This document shows positions 23,289 through 34,872 of a DNA stretch of 64,000 nt, piece after piece. The notes beneath the pieces were generated by a model, which worked only from the letters and a program-made list of their open reading frames with translations, was not told the DNA's origin and made no database searches. The DNA comes from Amphiura filiformis (lineage: Eukaryota > Echinodermata > Ophiuroidea > Amphilepidida > Amphiuridae), in assembly GCF_039555335.1 (NCBI RefSeq), contig NC_092640.1, forward strand, positions 30,014,204-30,078,203, in the 5' to 3' direction. Both the position numbers and the translations under genes were made by a program. Position 1 is the stretch's first letter; every line of letters starts with the position of its first letter.

Positions 23289-24129
23289 AGTTTCGCTGGG
23301 CTAAACACCTACTCCCTATTCCAGAAAAATACAGCACTAATGTTTCATTTGGGATAAAAAAATTATTATCCTGTTTTGCCAAATGAAACATAGCTAAATC
23401 CTAATCCTTTAGTTAGTCCTAACTATAGCAATAAAAGTCAAATTTTAATATTTGGCCAATTTTTGATAATAAGGGCCAAAAATGTGCGTTTTTAGGGTGT
23501 TTTTCGTATGTTGTGACAATCAAGCCCAAAGACTTGTACTAAGACTAATTTCAGTTTATGTATTCTAATTTTTGGAAAAGACATGTTTCATTCGTATAAC
23601 CAAAGTATTCTAACCAGAATATTCTGGCTAGAATACTTTGGTATAACCAACCATTTAATTAAAGTAACACAAAAAAGTGAAAATTAAAGCAAAATTTCGA
23701 CTTGTTCCAAGTCTGGGATCTTTGTGACTCGATTGTCAGAAAACATGCTGAAAATGCTTGTTTGTGGCTCTTTTTGCAAAACATTAGTAAAATAGTGAAC
23801 TTTTTCTTTTCTCTCCAGTTAGGACTAAATGAATGGTTAGGATTGAGCAGCTATGTTTCATTTGGCAGAACTTGATAATATTTTTTTAATCCCAACAAAA
23901 TCGGTGCTGTATTTTTCTGGAATGGGACTGAGTAAACACATAAACACAAAGAGTATTATATTCTAAAACATTTCAAATCAAATCAAATTGTTCAGAAAGT
24001 AAACGCGCATGTGTTTATTTTCTAAATATTTGACTTGTACTCTGTGTGTTTATGTGCTTACTCTTTGTGTTTATGTGTTTACTATGGTGTTCAGGAATAT
24101 GGTGTTCAGGTATTTAGCCCAGTGAAACT
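23289..24129. mobile_element. Inverted-repeat element carrying further inverted-repeat units
   Basis: The outer ends are AGTTTCGCTGGGCTAAACAC and its near-inverse at 24110-24129, with ATC on both sides (23286-23288, 24130-24132). Inside is a second element (about 23311-23928) with ends around ATTCCAGAAAAATACAGCAC and a long shared CAAATGAAACATAGCT arm. It encloses a hairpin at 23600-23643 (ACCAAAGTATTCTA stem). A third palindrome (AGTAAACACATAAACACAAA) spans 23931-24083. Confidence 0.65.
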
Positions 24130-24402
24130 ATCATATATACCTTTATTTTTGATACTATATGAGTGAGAATCGATTTAACTAATAAATTAAATTTTAATTA
24201 ATATGGGATACAATCACATTGCTTGTGTTGTATATGACGTTTGTAACTACATTCCTGCATGATACAAATAAACATTGTTAATGCTTAGGCCTTAACAAAA
24301 AGAAATATAGGCCTACACTGTAATTATTATTATCATGATTATAGGCACTGTAAAAAACTACGCCCTTATAGGACAAGGGTTACCATTGCAAACTGTTTAG
24401 TG

Positions 24403-24730
24403 TTACAGAATGGTAAAGACCCCGGTATTTTTGGCAAATCCTACACCCAATGACCCCGTTTTTTTCAGTAGCCTACACTGAATGACCCCCTTTCTTGAAC
24501 AATTAGTCCTCAAAATTGAAATTTCGGCGCGCTTCGCGCGCATTTTGAGCAAATTAAATGAGTTTTGTCTATTTTGTACTGTAAAATTGGGTAAAAAGCT
24601 ATTTTTGATTGTCAATGATGTGAAATTTGGGCGCTCCCATACAAAATCACCCCATTTTTGACATTGCCAACACCAAATGACCCCAGTTTTTCTGAAAATT
24701 TCTACACCGATAGACCCCTAGTTTCGTACG
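24403..24730. repeat. GACCCC-punctuated repeat
   Basis: Repeated CCTACACCcAATGACCCC-like segments in both strands' reading frames. Same general type as 5105-5390. Confidence 0.5.
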
Positions 24731-24756
24731 CTGGTGGGCACAGGTACGTCGCTTTC

Positions 24757-24800
24757 ACATAATTGTAAAGTATACATGCGTCGTTACAATCGTGCCTCCC
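24757..24800 (+). repeat. Segment shared with 33539-33582
   Basis: About 41 bases containing AATTGTAAAGTATACATGCG and TCGTTACAATCGTGC are essentially identical in the two places. Origin not recognised. Confidence 0.6.
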
Positions 24801-25876
24801 CCGGAGGTGAATCATAGCATATACATATTGTTAAATTTTGGTGAAAAGCCCCAAAATTGGCACAGATGTAGCTCTTGATATGCTTAACAAATTTTGATCC
24901 AGGGCCAATTTAAATTAATTCCAAGATGAAGGGTAGAGGTCATCGAACTTTATACAGAGAAAAAAATCAAAGTTGTTCAAATTGAGTCATAATAAACCAT
25001 GCCAAAGTGTTCCTCTGGTCACAAGGATTCAGAAAAAGTATAGTTTGACCTATCTGTGACGTACGGTTCTCAAGTTATAAGCACAAAGGTCAAGGTTTGA
25101 CCTCTACAGGGTCAAATTTGAAAAATTGCTTCGATTGTTATCAAAATGATCTTGGTTTTGCGGTTCTTGATTCAAGTTCATTAATATATCAAAACGAAAG
25201 TTTTTGGTGTTTTTCTCCTCCCGAGAAAAATGCACATGGTGGGGTGGAAATGATGAATAGGGCCTACTTATCAGTGGTTCAAAAGGTACAATTTATGAAT
25301 GCGCGCGTCCGAGCTGTTCTGTGACATTTTCAATGATATAATATGCAGGGTTTTGAATTCCAGTTAATTATATTTGATTCATCATTTTTTAAGGCATAGG
25401 GTATGGACGAACTTGAAGTACTGGTATCTGGAGAGGGGAAGCAACGAGTTACCCCAAATCACAGCGGCAGGTAGTCAGTGGGCCGCCGAGTGCTAATATA
25501 TATTTATTTTGGAAGGTTCGTGTTTGTTTTTAATTTTGGGGCGTTTTCCCAAAATTTGATATTTTTGGTGATATTTCAAAAAAAGCGACATGCCAAAGAC
25601 AACTCTTTGGGCACATAGTTTGTTATTGTTATTGCAGTTCTTTTCCACATACCTACGTTACCATCTGCTTGGGTGATTTAGTAATATTATATATTTTATG
25701 TCTGCAATTTGGCGTTTTCAATGCGTTTTAAACGTATAATGAAATTAACGCAAATATCTAGTCACGCTGCTTTTATAATTTTTACCTGATCGTCGTTTAT
25801 TTATTTATTTACGGGTCATATGTCTATTTATTTATTTGTTTATTTACTGACATTTGAATAACATCGTACATTAGAT
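24801..25876. other. Intergenic stretch with drifted repeat
   Basis: The 24830-25110 part resembles in style the spacer of the foldback element at 47.5-47.9 kb (AAAATGTATAGTTTG, AGGATTC). TTTATTTA runs lie at 25797-25850. No coding signal. Confidence 0.35.
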
Positions 25877-27700
25877 AAATATCAGTATTGGAAACACATT
25901 AGCTGATAACTTTAAGTGTAGTAATGATGATGTTCGTAAACTCAATGATACTTATTATAATGTTGAAAATGCAGATTTTAAATTTGATATTATAACACCT
26001 GATTTTGTGTTTGATCAAATTTGTCAGTTTTCAAATAACAAAAGTACTGGTATTGACAATGTGTGTATGAAACTATTGAAATTAGCTGCTCATGTCATCT
26101 GTCACCCACTTGCAAATATATGTAACCTTTCCATGTTCACTTCTGTCTTTCCTTCTATGTGGAAAAAAGCAAAAGTTACACCTATTTACAAGGATGGTGG
26201 CAAGAATGAAGTCAGCAATTATAGGCCTATATCAGTTCTGCCAATATTATCTAAGATTTTAGAACGAACCGTTCATGATCAACTTTACAATTATCTTAAT
26301 TTAAACAATATTTTAAATCCATGTCAGTCAGGTTTTAGACATAATCACAGTACTAATACTGCTCTTCTAGATGTAACTGATTATATCTTAAATAACATGA
26401 ATGACGGTAAAGTAACTGGGTCAATTTTCTTAGATCTTAAAAAAGCCTTTGATACAGTAAATCATGATCTTTTATTTGATAAATTGTATTCATATGGTAT
26501 CACTGGCATGTCACTGGACTGGTTCAAATCATATTTGAGTGGTAGATCTCAAGCTGTCAATATAAATTCTACTCTTTCTGCTTTTAAAGATATTAATATT
26601 GGGATACCACAAGGATCAATATTGGGTCCTCTGTTATTTATTATTTTGTTAATTCATTACCGGATTCTGTTAATTGTAAGTGCGTAATGTATGCAGATGA
26701 TACAACTCTATTAGTTAGTTCACCAGATCCAACAATATTACAGACTGATCTCAAGAGTAACCTTGATATGATAGCTAGATGGTTCAAGTCTAATAAACTC
26801 ACTTTAAACATTAAGAAGACTAAGATCATGCTCTTTGGCTCTAGTCAGAAATTAAGTAAATTTAAGGACATATCTCTTACCTATGGAAACGAGAGCATAG
26901 AAATTGTAAATAAATATAAATATTTAGGTGTTGTATTTGATCCAAACTTATCTTGGAGTGAACATGTAAATTATATGTCATCTAATGTATCTAAACGTAT
27001 TGGTGTAATTGGTAGAGTCAAGAATTATCTTCCACCTAGTACTGTGAACATGCTCGCTAAAGCTCTAGTCTTCCCTCATTTTGACTATTGTAGCTCTGTA
27101 TGGAATAATTTCAATGCTTATCATCATCATGAGCTCCAGGTCTTGCAGAACAAGCTTGCTCGTATGCTCCTCCATGCTGACATCAGAACTCCAATTGACC
27201 AAATGATGGAAGACCTGAATTGGGTAAAACTTAATTGTAGATGGGATAATCAATCACTGATTGTTTAATACTTTCAAGTGTCTGAAACAAATTGCTCCAT
27301 CCTACCTCTCATCTATTTTCACTTTCTCACACGCAACATATAACAAATGTACTCGAAGTCAAACCCATAATGCCCTGATTGTTCCTGCATGGAATATTCT
27401 TGCTGGTAAAAGAACCTTCAATTACAGAGCTGCAGTACTCTGGAATAATCTCCCTCAGAACATTCGTTCGAACTTTATGGCCATGAGTATGTGTGAGTTC
27501 AAGAATGCTATTGCTGTTTAACAATACTGTGTAGCCTATATAATTATGTAATTATGAGTTTGTTTTTGGTAATGATATATTGTTACTATTACATGTATTA
27601 ATATTATAATATTTTTTCATGCTTGTATTATACAATGTACATTACTGTATCATTCCCATATCATCAGTATTCTGCACATTTTAATTATTTTTCTACATGT
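25877..27700 (+). mobile_element. 5'-truncated LINE with reverse transcriptase (jockey/CR1/L2 group)
   Basis: The open frame starts without an ATG near 25877 and reads through RT blocks: KVTPIYKDGGK, NYRPISVLPILSKILE, QSGFRHNHST, FLDLKKAFDTVNHDLL, GIPQGSILGPLLF, then, in another frame, CVMYADDTTLLV, KTKIMLFG and YLGVVFDPNLSW. The C-terminal tail (FKCLKQIAPSYLSS, VLWNNLPQNI) is in a third frame, ending in TAA at 27519-27521. Two frameshifts (about 26642-26650 and 27257) break the protein, so it is not autonomous now. An endonuclease domain is absent because of 5' truncation. Little other decay suggests a fairly young insertion. The 3' UTR appears to end near 27700. Confidence 0.9.
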
Positions 27701-28440
27701 AATTGTATATATTAGAGAGCTTGCGATTTCCAAACGTAGACATCGGACGTACGTTGATCTATTCAAAACCACTCTCCTGTATCGAAGCGAGGTCACGTAT
27801 TTAGCTATTTTTGAAGATATTCCACGTGCGAAATCGACGTAGATACATCGTTGAAAATGCATAAGATTTGTCCATTTCACAATATGTTAAAGACAGTCAA
27901 AGATAATGAACATACGAAGGAAAGTCTAATTATTATTATGATCCTTTTTGTTTGTAACAAATCATTATAATAAAGGTACAGCGATGTGTTAAAATGGACT
28001 AAATTTAAACGCAATATTCATACGCAGAGATTGTCTATTGAAATGTGTGTGATACCTTGCGTATAAAAAATTAGCTTGCGATTTGACATTTTGGACTCAA
28101 CGTAGCATTAAACGTACGTTCCACCATGGTTCCACGTGGAAATAGGCTGATTTTACCTCGAGTCTAGGTAAAGGAAACGTAGAGAACGAGTGTTTCTCTA
28201 CGAATGTTATAATCAAAATATCATGTGTTTTTTGTACAGCTGAGGGGTGGTGCAATAACTTTGTGTATCCTGGAGGTGGTGAAGTATTATAGGGGGTGGG
28301 GGGGCAAAGATTGGTTGGCAGGTCAAAAGGGGGGGGCATTTTTTGCAGGTCGAAAGTTGGGTGGGGAGGGCAAGGAAATTTTGGCTCAGATATTTTAGGA
28401 ACATTAGGAACGCGTTCAAATATGCAAAATTCCTGATCGG

Positions 28441-28470
28441 TTATTTATGTATTTATTTATTTATTTATAT

Positions 28471-28541
<71 letters not shown>

Positions 28542-28545
28542 TTCA
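28441..28545. repeat. (ATTT)n microsatellite
   Basis: About 25 TTTA units. The ORF through it is a low-complexity artefact. Confidence 0.9.
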
Positions 28546-29891
28546 TTGAACCATAGATGTCAAAGAAAGGATGTTCACTTGCACCTATAAGATTAGTATT
28601 TTTGAAAGAGCTGTATTGTATTCAATCTATGTTTGCAGACATACACAGGTAATTAGTGCAATCTGCTTGTGTTGGCATGGTTGGGCGATCTATTCAAACA
28701 TTGTATTCATCTATTGCGATTATTACGTCACTTCTTAACTTATAGAGGCCCTGCATTCTTTTATCGATTGGCTCCAAACAAAGGATTTGAACCGGTGTCC
28801 TTCATCGTAGTTATGGCGGAGTGCAGTTCAACAAAAGCATGATTGCAATCAACCACGACATTTCGGCTCACACACATAAGAAATGCACTACGATAAAATA
28901 GGTTGATGAAAACAGTGCAACAGAGCATTAATGCCCAAAATTGAAAAGCTGTATAATTTATAAACAATATACACTACACATAAAAAATACTACTACAAGG
29001 GATTTTCAACATATAAGAATCCAAACAATCAAGTACCAACATGCACAGTTTTGTCCTTATATCACTTTTGGGTTTATAACAAAATGTTTTCAAGCCTCTA
29101 TCGTGATTGGCAGCTGCATAAGACATCTCTTTGATAGCTGATAATGCCCATCTATTCACCAAGTGGCTATTAACTGATGAGCACTGTCATTATGCTAATC
29201 ATATGGAAAAGTAGTCGCTTTTGCTCAAATAAAAGGGGTCCCATAGTTAAGCAATGGGAGAAAATTGTCTTTTTTCACTTTCAACTTCAATTATTATAAA
29301 GGAAAGTCTTTTATTTTTGGCTCACTCTTAATTGTCTCATGTATATATTAAACTTTACTTTCCCCGATTTTCAAGGAAATCTGATGAAAGACCTCGTCGT
29401 ACAGGAGCACTAAACACAGCAAGGTATTCCCAAAATCTCACTCGATTTATGGCCAAATACACTGACAAGCACCCCGTGTCATTAAAGTAGCGTGCTATAG
29501 ACGGCCTTCACTTGATAATAGAAAGTCCGATTGACTTGGCTCAAACGGTATTTCCTAGAAATACTTTGCCAGATTCTACTCTCTAAAAAAGAATCTGATT
29601 GGTTACAAAATGCCGTCGTACCATAGGAAAAACCATACCCTCTTCCGTACAGCCCTGCTTAGTGTGTTGTGTGGTAATGTATGCATTGTGCATTGACCTC
29701 GAACGCCTCTGTACACACAGCGTGCACACACTGGAGTCGAGTAGGCCTATAATTTATTTAAAGAGACTTTCATAGGAAAACTTTTCCATATGTGAAATCA
29801 TTGTTTATCAACAAAGGCGAGGGACTCGTCTGTCGATATGCTCAAACAAACCGCTACACTGTTCAATGGCTTTCTTGTACTATATGAAATA

Positions 29892-31300
29892 TAGACTGGC
29901 CCCCAGTCTCGGTTCGGTTCCATCTCTGGATAATGTAACAATAAATAATTACGTAATGCCCTATGAAAAAAAAATGCCAACTCCCCCCTTATTTTCTTCA
30001 ATGCCAAAACCCATTCCTCTTCATCCACAAATCGACGCCACTAATTACACCCACCACAGTCAACCATGCAGCAATATAGAAATATACTCGTATTATAAGT
30101 GAACGCGAAAGTCTATTGAGCGCTGATTCCGAGACTGGTCCAATCTGTTAGAGATCTCACTTCCAAATATTCGTTCAACGAAGCACGGTGATTCCGATGT
30201 CAATTACGAAAGCCCCGCCCCAGTTTCAATTCAAATATGGTAGCACAAAGCTATGCCGCGGGATGTGACGCAAGATCGGATGGGACACTTGTCAACAACT
30301 GAGAGGTATTGAGCTCAAGTGGCACGCGTCTGATAGACCCATGGTACGCGCAATAATAAAAGGCAACCACTCGACTCGGACTTAGGCCTATTGTCCATAT
30401 TGCGTATATTATCGCGTGCGGTTTGCAAATGTTTGCACATTATTTAGCTAGGGAAGCCTTTTCAAATATCCCCGCGCTGCCAAGCTGCGTTGATTGGTCG
30501 GATACAATATCGTTGTTTAGTCGCTTACACAAACGTTAATGTAGTGAAAACATGGACGTGGCACAGTGACATCGCCCCGATATCTTCATAGTAGAAATCG
30601 CCATGGTAGGTTAAATCCACAGCCACCCATGACCATTTTATTCGGACCTTATGAGATGCATATTATTAGCGAAGTGACCTGACTAAGGCTACTGACATAG
30701 ACGGGGTAATTGATTTCTCGCTCTGTGAGCAAGCTTGTATACGACATTGCGGTCAATGGTTATACTCTCTCCACTTGAGTGAGTGCCGCTATAGCCTGCT
30801 GTGCGCTGTAGTCCATACAAGACCAACGCAATATAAAATTGAGAGTCTTGGTCAAATTTTGACTTCAAAGCGCACGGCCAATTTTCAAAGCGCACGCTAA
30901 CGACTATAATATCTGTTCAACACGTATTTTCAAGTGTATGAGACCACATCTGGTTTCTTGAGAAAAATTCATTTACGGGAGATATTCATCATTTTCTAAC
31001 TCAGTATCCGAAGATTTTCGTCTGATATCAAAATCGTGCATAGCAATTCACGTGTATCGATCCCGTGTATTCATCTTAATGTCACTGCTGCACCAAATAA
31101 TTATTAGCCAGGCGATGTCGGTGTGCGTGGTATATAGAAAGATTGCGTGACTCCAAATCCGTAAAAGTGAACTCCCAGCATTTTGTGGGAACTGGAAGTC
31201 AAATTGCTTACAGACTGGGAGGGTCCATGTATTGGGTTGATTTTTAATGCTATGTAATCTACATTACCAGTCGTTCTCCATGGACCCGAGGGAGGGTCTA
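29892..31300. mobile_element. Element S, copy A (9-bp target duplication)
   Basis: TATGAAATA lies directly before TAGACTGGCC (29883-29891) and directly after GGGAGGGTCTA (31301-31309). The ends share only TAGAC and a C-rich stretch. The same unit recurs at 49191-51903 with a different 9-bp duplication. A 9-bp duplication with weak inverted ends suits the Mutator-like or Merlin range. Without the element inserted in it, the unit is about 0.84 kb and has no convincing ORF. Confidence 0.85.
30562..31125. mobile_element. Element E2, copy A: CACAGTG-ended, 5-bp duplication (Transib/RAG-like candidate)
   Basis: Left end CACAGTGACATCGCC; right end inverse of CACACCGACATCGCC. The duplication CGTGG lies at 30557-30561 and 31126-31130. 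The uninterrupted target is present in the other S copy as CATGG at 51763-51767. The CACAGTG start with a 5-bp GC-rich duplication is the known signature of Transib and RAG-like transposons. At 564 bp and without a transposase it is non-autonomous. Confidence 0.75.
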
Positions 31301-31442
31301 TATGAAATATGGTGGGCGATTTGAAATGCACGCGCGCATACTGCCGGGCAATGACGTCACATGTCAAGTGGTCTATACCAGATCAATGTTGGAGTTGCCT
31401 ATAGCCTATATGTTTAAAATTCAATATGGCTACCGAACTGTC

Positions 31443-31523
31443 ATGTGGTCCAGTGGATTAGTGCGCTGGACTTCTGTATTCTGTATGTAGCAGCGGCGTG
31501 GGTTCGAGGCCCACCTGTGCCGA
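31443..31523 (+). other. tRNA-derived SINE head or tRNA pseudogene
   Basis: TGGTCCAGTGG resembles an A box and GGTTCGAGGCC a B box. The T arm GTGGG/CCCAC pairs perfectly, but the anticodon arm does not fold. An A-rich tract follows. Confidence 0.5.
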
Positions 31524-31963
31524 ACTGAAATTCCATTTTTAAAAAAAAATTTAATATTAGGGAAATGAGACTGGGCGAATTTATGTATGACGTAGAGAGG
31601 ATTAAGATCCCTTTATTGATCCCTGCCCCCCACCGACTACCCCGGGCTGATTTCATGCAAAACAAATCACCAGATGACTGACTATAGGACATAGCGCCAC
31701 AACACGAGCGTTGGTAAAGTATGTGGCCTCACTGCAATACATAGCTACGTAAAAACGTACGTGTTAACGTACGTAAAAACGTACGTCCTACGTCTACGTT
31801 TGGAAAATCGCAATCTCTCTATTGTCTGATCTGGACCTCTTGGGAGATCAGTACTTATGTATTGAAAGAGCTTACCAGAATAAAGATAGATTGAATGAAA
31901 AAAAATGAAAAAATATTCAACAATATCAAGGACTACTATCAAACTTCTCACAGCAACTAGCTA

Positions 31964-32928
31964 CAGGGTGTATCAAAATGATTGGTACCGAAGACTTCTC
32001 ATTTTTGCCGATTTTTTTTTTTACTATTTTTTGTGCCAGTTTTGGGTTAATTGTTTAAATATTTGTAATTATAGTAGTTTTATCTTCTCTAAGAATTTTA
32101 GATCATAAAGATAGCACATTTTATTTCATCGTAACGCTGGATCAGTAGCGCACCATTTTCAAAGCTCTATTTTACTGCAAATACCTTGTGAGGATGTTGA
32201 AAATCATGGAAATGTTTACAATTTTCCTTGCCAGTTTCTTCATTCATAATATATATAAATGTTATAATCAATATTTATTGCTTGAGAGTAATATTATTGA
32301 TTTGAATAATTGAGGTGGGGTGAAAGAAGTTTGTGTATCAACACCATCCAGGGCGGTAATTTAAATTGTATTATTGAGATTACTAAGTAGATGGTGTGAC
32401 AGAATAGACTGTAGATAGTGTAGGTTAGTTTAGATCTGGTAAAAGTTATTGGAATGGCTCCACAGTATTCCACACTTCAGTGTGCATTTATAGGAATTAC
32501 TGGTCGACACGAAGCTATGGAAAGAAGATTTAGGAGACAGTTTCTAAGAGCAAGGCGTATGCCATGCAAACATGCTATAACTTCTAAAATGCTTGAAAAT
32601 TTGATATGGGCAGTTACAGAATGGACCCATCCCAGGTGTTAAGTTCTTTCAAGATAGGGCTTCACCTCACACTGCCAGAGTCGTAAGGCAGGGACTTCAG
32701 GAACTATATATCTTTCTAAAAGCATGTGTAAAGCAATTTTATGTTATGTATACTGAGGCGAGATATTGAAGAGTATGTATGCAATAAATGGTTCAAGCAG
32801 TGAACCTATTCCTCTTTCTATTTATAATACAAAAACTATATTAATTAGCAATTTTATATTTTTGATATATTTTTAAAAATGTCACATAGCCCGGTACCAA
32901 TCATTTTGATACACCCTGTAGTTGGCTT
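31964..32928 (+). mobile_element. Mariner-like DNA transposon remnant (965 bp, TA duplication)
   Basis: Termini CAGGGTGTATCAAAATGATT and its inverse, flanked by TA on both sides (31962-31963, 32929-32930). Inside are fragments of a transposase (see 32454-32710). It interrupts the SINE around it. Confidence 0.85.
32454..32710 (+). pseudogene. Transposase remnant: N-terminal helix-turn-helix fused to a DDE-domain fragment
   Basis: The first part, MAPQYSTLQCAFIG then ERRFRRQFLRARRMPC, has the spacing of the helix-turn-helix region found in mariner-type transposases (.RRFR..F....P). It is followed in a second frame by FFQDRASPHTARVVRQGLQE, resembling the conserved FQQDGAPPHTA segment around the second catalytic Asp. 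Most of the catalytic domain between them is missing, so this is an internally deleted, frame-broken copy. Confidence 0.7.
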
Positions 32929-33129
32929 AGTGGTAATGCATTGAGTTTCAGAACCGCGAGGACCCGGGTTCGATTCCCAGCTCTGCCTATTTTTTTTCAA
33001 GACTGGGAAAAATATCAATTTCTGAACTGCTGACTTATTTGGCGCGCGATCTGAGCTATTCCTTTTCTGATGGCTGTGTCTCTTGCAGGCACACTCCCTC
33101 TGGAATCCAAACCAGGTTCCTGCCCATTA

Positions 33130-33515
33130 CCCCTCCCTTAAGTGAGCACAGAAAAATATTCTATACGATTATTGTGACGTCATTACTTCCAAAAGTTACA
33201 AATATTCTGTTTGTACCATACATGAAGGCACAGACACAATATATTGTTTCGCATTTCTTTTTATTAAGGCAATGACAATGAACATGAAAATGAAAAATCA
33301 TTGTACACTGAACAAAATAATATTTGCCGCCTTTTCCCCGTCATTATATTACTGTTAACTGTTGGCACACACTCTGTGAATGTTGCAGAAGGTCTGGAGT
33401 AAATCTGCAATATAGTTGGATTGAGGAGGACGTGTAAACAGTAATAACGCCTTTAGAGCGAGTGTCATCTCATTTTGGTATAGCGCATCATTTGGGTAAG
33501 CAATATCAAATATCT
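33130..33515 (+). repeat. Duplicated upstream flank, copy 2 (exon C side)
   Basis: Partner of 3925-4295; the same blocks occur in the same order. The copies have diverged by substitutions and small indels. The SINE ends at the left border of this block. Confidence 0.5.
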
Positions 33516-33634
33516 CATCACTTATTGGACATCGTTAGTTTGCACATAATTGTAAAGTATACATGCGTCGTTACAATCGTGCATTCTGTATCAATATTTG
33601 TATTGTACACTATACATGTTCCTTGTGTCCGATT

Positions 33635-33981
33635 CAGGGCCGGATTTACCTTTTTGGGGGCCCTGGGCCAGGCCAAAATTTGGAGGCCCCAAAACGCACT
33701 GTGAGGAAGGCAAGTGCACTCAAGTGGCCAAGTTTTTAGATCTCACTAGGACATTTGCGCGCGAAAAATTTGAATTTATAGACTATTTTAGCCCAAATTA
33801 AAGCTGAATTTTGAAACAGGCCAGTGCACGCGAAGCGCGCAAAATGTTGCAATTTTTGTAGGCTATTTTGGGCAAAACATAGCCTTTTTCGGCTAAAATG
33901 GAAGATGCACATTGTACAGGGCAATTTTGGGGCCCTGGGCCCGGGCCCATCTGGCCCTATGGTACCGTAAATCCGGCCCTG
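33635..33981. mobile_element. MITE with CAGGGCCGGATTTAC ends
   Basis: CAGGGCCGGATTTACC at the left and GTAAATCCGGCCCTG at the right. Subterminal GGGGGCCCTGGGCC and GGGCCCTGGGCCC extend the symmetry. No ORF with domain content. Confidence 0.8.
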
Positions 33982-34449
33982 GTCCGAGTCCGGACTCGAG
34001 AGCCACGGTCAGCACCGGCGTGTCCAGGATCTGTTCCTGTGTGCATGGGGGGGGCTCAGAGGGGCTTTCAGAGGTATGCAGGGGGCTTAATGGCTAAAAT
34101 CACCAATGCGCTATAATTTTAGGGCGTACATGCTCCAGCGTGTACGCACCATTCTAATATCACTTTTGACATTTAATGACATTTACGCGTTTAGTATGAG
34201 ATGAAACTTTCTTCACAATTTTTGTAGTCTGAATCGATGCAAGTGATATTGTGCGATGCAGTCCCGATGGAGTTTTTTATACTAATTACTCACTATAAAA
34301 TTAATGACCCATTACATACAAGCTAGACACGTACCTCACGGTGATCTAGTGATAGAGGTAATAATTATTGGGAATACTAGAATCACTTTTGACCCATAGC
34401 GGAAGTTGCAAAGAAATATTATGGCCGTGATATTGCACAGTACAACGGC

Positions 34450-34872
34450 TATAATGAAAGACAAAGATAAGAAGACTAGTTTGCGTCTGACGTCACTGTC
34501 AATCAAATTCTCTACGATCCTTGATTGGCTAATAGCGCGTATAAGGAAGGTCGATTCATCTGGCTGGTGCCGATCGGAGAAAAGGAATAGCAGTGAATGG
34601 CGAAAAATACGTACTCTTACAAGGCAAAAAGCAACTTTTCTAGGCATTGTGGACATGGTGCATTCAGCAAAGAAAGTTTCCTACTATTAAGCCTTAACTT
34701 TTGAGATGGTTTGTGTGTTAAAAGGTGCAAAATTAACAATAAGGCACCCGGTTTTACCGCCGTGTTCAGCAACTCATATCATCACGACACTTGTAAACAA
34801 ACCGTGCTCGGAGTTTGATTGACAGATGACGTCAGACGCAAACTAGTCTTTTTATCTTTGTCTATCATTATA
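34450..34872. mobile_element. MITE with about 55-bp arms, TA duplication and CRE-like TGACGTCA in each arm
   Basis: The arms contain AGACAAAGATAAGAAGACTA and GTTTGCGTCTGACGTCA at the left and the inverse at 34814-34870. TA flanks both sides. Confidence 0.75.

Larger units (their letters stand above)
27715..31819. mobile_element. 4.1-kb element with inverted GAGAG..TTGCGATTT ends and TA flanks
   Basis: The left end is GAGAGCTTGCGATTTCCAAA followed by CGTAGACatCGGACGTACG. The right end is the inverse of GAGAGATTGCGATTTTCCAA plus the same continuation. TA lies at 27713-27714 and 31820-31821, as for Tc1/mariner-type insertion. Subterminal ACGTAC motifs repeat several times near the right end. 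A partial end-like copy sits at 28072. No transposase ORF is visible; the interior holds the (ATTT)n tract and the S element. It could instead be two separate MITEs in opposite orientation. Confidence 0.5.
31914..33130 (+). mobile_element. tRNA-derived SINE copy 1, split by a mariner-like element
   Basis: The two parts (31914-31963 and 32931-33130) together align with 59989-59723 on the minus strand. The tRNA-like head has an A box (TGGCTTAGTGG, 32933) and a B box (GGTTCGATTCC), followed by AGCTCTGCCT, a T run, GGCGCGCGATCTGAGCT and CTCCCTCTGGAATCC. About 50 bases 5' of the head are also shared, so the mobile unit may be larger than the tRNA-derived part. Confidence 0.75.

Noticed and set aside
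28790-28830. Minus-strand tRNA or SINE head (GGTTCAAATCC at about 28793)
   Set aside because: A B-box match alone, with no convincing A box or cloverleaf around it.
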